Shown here in pieces: positions 43,101 through 48,334 of a stretch of 48,334 nt of DNA. The DNA lies in assembly GCF_000485595.1 (NCBI RefSeq), contig NW_014577247.1:66669-115002 (forward strand), written 5' to 3'. A model generated the notes under the pieces. That model was not told the DNA's origin and ran no database searches. It saw only the letters and a program-made list of their open reading frames with translations. Source of the DNA: Priapulus caudatus. Lineage: Eukaryota; Priapulida; Priapulimorpha; Priapulimorphida; Priapulidae. The number at the start of each line of letters is the position of its first letter. The first letter of the stretch is position 1. Made by a program: the position numbers and the translations under genes.

Positions 43101-45814
43101 GCAAAAACGTGAGCTTATGAGACAGGATACGTTTTTGGAATTCCTGTAAAAAGCCAACGACATTTGACAGCTCTAATATATGACAAGGCAAATTTTCGAC
43201 ACGTTACTCCATCATGTTCATGTGACGCCGTTTCGGTTTTCCGCAATTTTGCGTGAAATTCACTGTCCGTTAAGTTTACGGTTGCCAAGAGGCGGGTCAG
43301 AGCCATGAGAACAGGTCACTGCTCCGTGGGCGTGTCTGACAGCAAACATTCCCGATTTTTCGACATGCTTCACGCCTCATACATTGACCCTGTCGCTAGT
43401 CATAAAAAAAACCTGCTTCGTGGCATTAGTTATCTTGGGCATCGCCTGAAGTTGCATTCCGCAATGATTAACAAAAATGTAATGACAAAACTATTAGAAT
43501 ACCACCCTACCACTGCACCAGTCTGCTTTGAAAACAGATGCTGCCTTTGAGCCAAATTTCAAACACCCGTCCACTTGTTTGCAATTAATCGAAAATAATT
43601 GCAAAAGCACGTCCAATTTCTGTGGTCGCCGTATAAAAAAGATTGACCCACCAGTAATTCGAAAATAATTATTATAAGCTGTAGCCATTTTTTGCCAGGA
43701 GGATTACAAGAGTTATAACCAGCGTGATCGCTTAAAAATAGAATCACTCACTGACTGTGTATTCTCAATGCGAATCTAGATTGTAAGGTGCCTTTGCCTA
43801 GCACCGTGTTGAATTCAGTGGACTACACTATCCAAGTGGGAACGGGCTTTTAAAAGAATCGACAATTAAAAACGATGTCCTATTTTCAGTATTTTGTATG
43901 CGTCAGCGTTTGTAGGTTCATGGAGGCTTGTAGTAAAGTGTTGTAATCTAGTGGTACCGCATCAATTTGTACGTGTATAACCCTTTGTGTTTGTATCCGT
44001 TTTGGGCTTTTGGCTTTAATAGATGCAAACCACGTTGTCACCGTGATACAGGACGCACATGTACCATTGGAATTTTCTTTTGTGCTATCAAATGTGAAGA
44101 GCCATGCGATATAATCCGGGTAACCAGCATAGAACATGACATAGCGTCGGAGAAGGGAGGGTGAAGAGACAGGCAGGCTACACTTGTGTCGGCTATAAGT
44201 ACTAGACGGGATAGACAGACAATTGTCGGCTATGGTTGCCATTATGAGCGTCTCTAGACAAGCGTGGTTTATTATGTCAAGGTGATCGCGCCCACCAGCG
44301 GCGACTAGACGTGTGCTGCACCGTGGGTCAACGCACTGGCTGTCATTCATGCATGGCTTGCTGTAGTAACGCATGGCAACCGGCACAACAAGCACCTGCG
44401 ACGATGGCCATAGTGATTTACAAATAATTTCATGGTCCTACCCAGCCGAGGACGGTTCCCTTGAAGTGCGTTGGCCTAGTGCTGATGCCTGGGGCCCTAT
44501 GGCGGGCCTGTCCTTAATGATTCTCTGTAAAAAAAGGTTAGAGACCTGGGTGTCTGGCCATCGAGGCTATATGAAGTGGGCACCAAAATGCTGCTCTGTT
44601 CTTGCGTGCATTCCTTTGTTTCCATGCGACGATGTCTTTTGCCATGGGTAAAGAACTGTTTTATTGCTAGTACTCGAATGCATAAGCCATTGTGGCTTGA
44701 TGATGGACATTTTTTCATTTCTGATTTTTGGAAGTTGTGCCATCCATTGTGTACATCTTTAACACAGTTAATGGCGCGATTGTGCTAAAATGACATAGGC
44801 CTGTAAACTGGTGTTCATGTAGCCGGTCCCTCCCAAACTCGTGCATTATGATAGTGATGACAGTTAGTGGCGTCTGCAGAAGTCTGTGAAACGTCTCTGT
44901 CACCAAGACTGTGTTGAAAAAAAAATGTTGCACAACTGCAAGCAGGCAGAAGTACGTGCATCTCTCAAAGATTTAATTACGTTTAGCTCTTACCATCAAT
45001 GTAAACGACAACAGGTGATTTAGTAGCATGAATTTAGCACATGCCATGTTTACCTTCAATAGTCAGTAATTTATTAGGATCAATTAGGGAAGATTTACGG
45101 TTCTGGGTTTTCTCGCGTGGTAGCAGCACACACGCGTAACTAATATCTTTTCTATTTCCTTGATGACCATTATAGATCTGTTGTTCTCTTTTGTCTTGTT
45201 TCCACCATCTGTCTTGTTTTGCTGGTGATATGTGATATTTGATTCGCTCAATTGATGATGTCAATTATCTCTTATTGTCGTCGTGGTTGTTGTTTTTTTG
45301 TTGTTGTTCTATATTTTAGCTTCACCGTTCGTTTAGTTAAACAGATGATATCTAATAGGTAATTTTCTTTGACATAGCGTGAGTGCATTTAATGGTTTAC
45401 GTGCAGTTCAATTTGCAACAATTTTAATAACTTTGAGAAGATTCATTTAACGTTGGAACTGTTATAGTTAGTTATATGTGAAAACTTAACATGACTTTTT
45501 AGTGATGAAGTCTTCAATACCTACAACCTGCTTAGTGTTAGAAAAATCATTCTCCTGCGTTATTCATCTGGTATATTACTCTCTCGATATCGTTTCACAT
45601 TGCATTATTATCATAAAAAAAGAAGTTTTTTTCCATATTTCAATTATCTAGATACATTACCTGTGCAGTTTTGTCTATTTTTAAATCATGTCGGTGTGGC
45701 ATAACCTCTCACAACTACGCCAAATTAAATCAGGCATGCTTTACTTTTCTCGTTTTAGCGAATGGGTCTTCTAAAGGTGACTGCCAGTTGTTCAGTGTTC
45801 CAGATACGTGGTAG
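25070..45814 (+). CDS. PARN: Poly(A)-specific ribonuclease PARN, complete, 19 exons
   Basis: Mg-dependent DEDDh 3'-exonuclease that removes poly(A) tails and trims small RNAs, in nucleus and cytoplasm. Exons: 25070-25088, 26022-26099, 26724-26791, 27143-27210, 27440-27521, 27919-27979, 28291-28465, 28899-29003, 29484-29607, 29745-29879, 30240-30402, 30687-30797, 36705-36774, 37027-37169, 37934-38008, 38361-38526, 38695-38762, 41131-41190, 45759-45814. They total 1827 bases, 608 aa plus stop, with all phases consistent (human PARN is 639 aa). Catalytic residues are D28 and E30 (AIDGEF), D291 ([10 protein letters not shown]), H376 and D381 (LHEAGYD). The start MNITRKNFKE aligns with the vertebrate N-terminus residue for residue. 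An RRM-like region, a basic PRPPKKRK stretch and the C-terminal VPDTW complete the protein. Confidence 0.96.
25619..25901. mobile_element. hAT-type MITE in PARN intron 1
   Basis: A 283-bp element with ends cagtggcgtag and, inverted, caggggcgtag, flanked by the perfect 8-bp duplication actaggag (25611-25618 and 25902-25909). The interior holds long G runs near both ends (about 25692 and 25823) and AT-rich middle sequence. No coding capacity. Confidence 0.92.
26792..26797 (+). other. GC-AG splice donor of PARN intron 3
   Basis: The exon ends AAAGAG at 26791 and the intron begins gcaagt, the standard GC-donor consensus with strong matches elsewhere. No usable GT donor is in frame nearby; reading on meets TGA within eight codons. 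The next exon at 27143 continues in phase 0 with [13 protein letters not shown], as in other PARNs. Confidence 0.85.
30827..31033 (+). repeat. Diverged tandem duplication in PARN intron 12
   Basis: Two related segments, about 30827-30900 and 30955-31033, share the order tgtccact/tgtccatt, ccaccaactg/ccacctactg, gaaaatatgct and catgtcataa. Old local duplication. Confidence 0.6.
33759..33930 (+). pseudogene. Coding-like fragment in the inverted-repeat element
   Basis: An ATG-led frame begins [20 protein letters not shown] and continues [20 protein letters not shown] before stopping after about 57 codons. The composition looks protein-like, but no family is recognised. It may be an exon or broken remnant of the element's former gene. 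The overlapping minus-strand frame (34094-33807) is equally unassigned. Confidence 0.3.
34523..35310 (+). pseudogene. Two overlapping coding-like frames in the inverted-repeat element
   Basis: Frame one (34523-34816) reads [20 protein letters not shown] and ends in a stop after about 97 codons. Frame two (from 34741, +2 shifted) gives [37 protein letters not shown] and [19 protein letters not shown], ending at 35310. The two could be one protein broken by a frameshift or an unseen intron. I do not recognise the product; it might be a transposase C-terminal part or an associated protein of the element. Confidence 0.35.
35788..36539 (+). other. PARN intron 12 between two repeats
   Basis: AT-rich sequence with no recognised gene or repeat structure. 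It lies between the inverted-repeat element and the dispersed repeat copy that ends just before exon 13. Confidence 0.5.
36540..36655. repeat. Dispersed repeat, copy 2
   Basis: Matches window positions 1-125 in the same orientation (ttcggcg, gtgaacacatttgggactaa, ctccaccacaga, cttagatgagcg, cggcacttgtt). It ends only about 50 bases before PARN exon 13. Confidence 0.8.
36705..38008 (+). other. PARN RRM-like exons 13-15
   Basis: Exons 36705-36774, 37027-37169 and 37934-38008. The linker ends [16 protein letters not shown]. The RRM-like fold follows with [40 protein letters not shown] and [15 protein letters not shown]. The Trp of IAWIND corresponds to the cap-binding tryptophan of the vertebrate RRM (SWIDDTSAF), so cap interaction is likely kept. 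Confidence 0.9.
38763..41130 (+). other. PARN intron 17
   Basis: Non-coding. It has four imperfect copies of tgtagarctagc at about 39376-39520, a long TC-rich simple repeat at 39870-40145 and a GC-richer patch at 40275-40470. No gene supported. Confidence 0.6.
39870..40145. repeat. TC-rich simple repeat, ~275 bp
   Basis: Imperfect (TC)n with ccctc and tctcg variants. A long polypyrimidine tract on the transcribed sense strand inside PARN intron 17. The open frame across it is low-complexity Ser/Leu. Confidence 0.92.
41191..45758 (+). other. PARN intron 18
   Basis: A 4.6 kb intron of ordinary AT-rich sequence with short unsupported frames on both strands. I see no splice-consistent exon, RNA gene or clear transposon end. 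Confidence 0.55.
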
Positions 45815-46010
45815 AGTGAGCATGTTGCAGGTCTATCCAGTGATCTCCGCCCTGTCTGTCTGGGGACAAGGGAGAAAGCACCTCCATCACCTTTGGGAGA
45901 GTAACAAAGAGTATGTGGCATTCTGTGTAGGAAAGGATTGCCTGTTGCAGTGTGGTGCTATTTTGATTTGAAAATTATAAAAGAGGGGCCATTGTCACCG
46001 TCAAAATTGG

Positions 46011-46016
46011 AATAAA
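46011..46016 (+). terminator. PARN polyadenylation signal
   Basis: AATAAA 197 bases after the PARN stop codon (45812-45814), followed within ~15 bases by a G-rich run. This gives a short 3' UTR of about 220 bases. Confidence 0.65.
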
Positions 46017-46303
46017 ACAAGTACATTGGAGGGGGGGGGCGACTCCCGCAGTGGCCTAGACCTGTGCGCCGAGTAATAGAATTACCTGACAGGTCAAACA
46101 CGTATGTGAAACGTCAGTAGTACATTACAGTTATCATCTGCATTGTTGAGAATGCTGGGTAATAGCTGTTGTTTCCTGGAGAAGTTTCAGGTCAAAGAAT
46201 CATGAATCATCACTAATAACATCGCTACCTTCATTACATGGTTGATGCATTTGTTTTTGAGTCATTCTTTCCTCAAAAGTTGAGCAAATCTGTTTTGTTG
46301 CAG

Positions 46304-46399
46304 TCGCGTTTCTCTTGTATGGAATTTAGATAACACTGTGGTTGTGGAGGCGTTCACAGACTTCATCGTTGCATTTGGCAGGGTTAAAACCTTTAGAAG
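46304..46399 (+). CDS. Possible internal exon of an unknown downstream gene
   Basis: A strong pyrimidine tract and TTGTTGCAG acceptor precede 46304, and the donor AGAAG/GTCAGT follows 46399. One frame stays open through the 96 bases: RVSLVWNLDNTVVVEAFTDF, then IVAFGRVKTFR. It would need a 1-base completion at the left (two bases carried in) and leaves two bases on the right. The peptide looks protein-like but I do not recognise it. No second exon in matching phase is seen before the window ends, so chance is possible. Confidence 0.25.
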
Positions 46400-47898
46400 G
46401 TCAGTGGCAATATTTTGTAGATTTGTTAGTGTCAACAACAATCCACAGATCAGGTTTGAGTGGTAAAGGGTGAATGTTGCCGTTTTTGCTCGTGGCGATA
46501 GGAAAAAGCAAGCACAGACTGTGATTGCAGACTTAGTGTATCTCGGTTTGCTTACAGTAGCCGCCTGAGTGTAACAAAATCACGTTGCCACGAACGTATC
46601 TATACTATTATAGATATGTAGCTATGTTCATGGTATTACACTAGACCCTTTATCTCCAACAATTGCCATACATTGACGGTTTTTGGCCAAGTGTGCTAAA
46701 CCCGAATCATATTGGTTTTTGAATTCACCATGTGTAAGCACTAAGCAGTGTATAGATCTGTTGTACATGAAGTCGATGTAACTCCGATTGTGTTGCCAGG
46801 GTGACTGGGGCAAAATGTCTATTGAAATAAACGTAAAAGGGACTCTCTTGTCCGTTAGAATTTCTACTTTTTGTATATCTTAATAATGATATTATAGTCT
46901 ATAATTATTAATAGCTTTATAATATGATGTAACATTACTAAGAGTGAATGTGAAACTAATGCCATTATGTTGCATTGCAGTGACGTGTCCGTGAAAAAAG
47001 AATATACATACATACATATATATATATATTTCCTAACGTATTTATTATGTTCAATTCGTATATACATACACCCATATTCTCGAAAGCAACTACGCACGCA
47101 ACAGCACTACAGCATATAGGAACAAATACTTTTCATTCCTGATCCGTGACCATGCGCGTGTGTAGTCGTCTAGTGCTCGTGATCTCTCGTCGCGTAGGAC
47201 CTATTCTAAATTACCTGACTTTCAGGACTTGAAATAGCGTAATATAGCTAGGTAGGCCTACATAGGTGGACCGGTGCACGAAGGAGACAAAAACACCCTT
47301 GCAAGTGCATATGCTAGTAAAAAGGATGTCTTGACAGTCGCACTGCCTACAATCATTGCTACAACTTAAGTACGATATTATGCATTAACTTCAACATGAA
47401 TTGTAATTTCTATTTCGGGGCTAAAGAGTGCAAACTCACGCATGCATGCTTACAACAACATTTAACGATATTTAAAAGCATCCGTTGGTCACCATAAATT
47501 GACAACTGATTGAGGTTTGCTTATTGACTTCTTGGTGATCCGTTAATGAAATACCTATGTGAAGCGGTTTCGACAAAAAGGATGCGGTGATACACTATAT
47601 TTTCGGGAAATTTCGAATGTATCCCGTCTTTCGTAACGGTTGTTGATGTATCTATGTTGGCAGACGTCTGTCGCGAACGACAATGTCATTCGCGACATTT
47701 CCGTCATTTTCGTGGTTGATGTACAGTCGATTATAAAAATACTAACAAAACTGACACGATAACCGTACCGTAGCCCATAACGAATTACGTCGGTTATATC
47801 TATATCTCTCGCTACCCTACAGCAAAAAAAGGTCAACATTATACCTCGACAATCTTACCTGATCTGAATATTGTCCTTTAAAAAAGTCAACGGTAATT

Positions 47899-47975
<77 letters not shown>

Positions 47976-48273
47976 CTCTTGTTCTGTCTATCTCTTTCTC
48001 ACCCTCTTTGTAAAAAAAACTACTGTTGTATTAAATACGAATCCGCATCAGGGATGAAAAGTCTCTTGGTCGTCTCGTCGAGTTTGCTCAGTTAGAAAGG
48101 GAGAAGACGGGCCAGTAGATGTGTTTTTTACTCCACTGCTCCGAAAACTCTCGGCCCACTTGAGCTATCGCATGCGAACTGATGCTATATGGCACTTCCA
48201 ACGCCATTCTTCTCGTCATCTCCGCGTCACTTGTGCAGCGTTAACGACGGCTCGCGGCCAGCGATTTTTTTTT
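46400..48273. other. 3' flank of PARN
   Basis: AT-rich, no gene supported. It includes a short near-palindrome tgtcgcgaacgaca/atgtcattcgcgaca at about 47669-47697, a (TA)n stretch near 47015 and a long (TC)n run at about 47901-47970. Confidence 0.5.
47901..47970. repeat. (TC)n microsatellite
   Basis: Uninterrupted TC dinucleotides for about 70 bases. Confidence 0.95.
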
Positions 48274-48334
48274 CCTACGCGTTATATCCATTGGGCTTGA
48301 TATACGCATATGGACAATGGATATAACGTGTAGG
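48274..48334. repeat. Terminal hairpin at the window edge
   Basis: cctacgcgttatatccattg at 48274-48293 is the inverted copy of 48315-48334, with one mismatch and a 21-base loop. It may be a complete small hairpin or the start of a longer palindromic element cut by the edge. Confidence 0.7.

Larger units (their letters stand above)
38361..45814 (+). other. PARN C-terminal tail exons 16-19
   Basis: Exons 38361-38526, 38695-38762, 41131-41190 and 45759-45814. The first ends the RRM (YKIQTYKDY) and has a basic run, [10 protein letters not shown], like a nuclear localisation signal. The next is acidic ([11 protein letters not shown]). The last encodes [17 protein letters not shown], matching the vertebrate C-terminus FEVPDTW. 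The last two introns are 2.4 and 4.6 kb, the longest in the gene after intron 12. Confidence 0.9.

Noticed and set aside
43115-44651. Several 60-170 aa frames in PARN intron 18 (for example 43886-44395 minus, 44373-44651 plus)
   Set aside because: No domain, no splice-phase continuity and ordinary base composition; expected by chance in this length.
1-48334. CRISPR arrays, bacterial operons or viral genes
   Set aside because: No regularly spaced short repeats with unique spacers, no Shine-Dalgarno-led gene strings, and no recognisable polymerase, capsid or integrase frames; splice-interrupted animal genes explain the coding signal.

Overview
Nuclear DNA from an intron-rich, non-vertebrate animal. 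Coding exons are short and separated by AT-rich introns with GT-AG (once GC-AG) boundaries. There are many microsatellites, hAT-like and PIF/Harbinger-like non-autonomous elements, foldback elements and a short TTAGGG array. I cannot name the phylum; the encoded proteins align by eye with vertebrate orthologues over full domains. There is one assembly gap (N run, 19552-19661). Three protein-coding genes are recognised. (1) Plus strand, 1834-14914: a RICH/nadrin-type BAR-RhoGAP (SH3BP1/ARHGAP17/ARHGAP44 family), missing only its first small exon off the left edge. It has BAR exons, RhoGAP exons with the arginine finger, a long Ser/Pro-rich SH3-ligand tail and a C-terminal PDZ-ligand-like STWF. 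(2) Minus strand, 22647-17718: an NFX1-type protein of about 1181 aa (RING/PHD-like finger, NF-X1 zinc fingers, R3H) in only two coding exons. (3) Plus strand, 25070-45814: a complete 19-exon PARN gene (poly(A)-specific ribonuclease, 608 aa) with D28/E30/D291/H376/D381 catalytic residues, an RRM-like region, a basic NLS-like stretch and the conserved C-terminal VPDTW. Layout: 1-1833 intron or 5' flank of the BAR-RhoGAP gene, with repeats; 1834-14914 BAR-RhoGAP gene; 14915-17717 convergent intergenic region; 17718-22647 NFX1, whose single intron holds a hAT-type element with perfect 8-bp target duplications; 22648-25069 a 2.4 kb head-to-head NFX1/PARN intergenic region dominated by a three-level transposon nest and a (TTAGGG)4 run; 25070-45814 PARN, whose 5.9 kb intron 12 holds a long inverted-repeat element with coding-like relics; 45815-48334 downstream DNA with a polyadenylation signal, one possible exon of an unknown gene and simple repeats. 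NFX1 and PARN both act on mRNA fate in animals, and here they face away from one short shared upstream region, so shared promoter control is possible but unproven. The Rho-GTPase regulator is functionally unrelated. The most unusual material is non-coding: the nested elements between NFX1 and PARN, three tandem copies of a splice acceptor plus exon start in the RhoGAP gene, the 640-bp G-rich polypurine intron start, and the unidentified inverted-repeat element in PARN intron 12.
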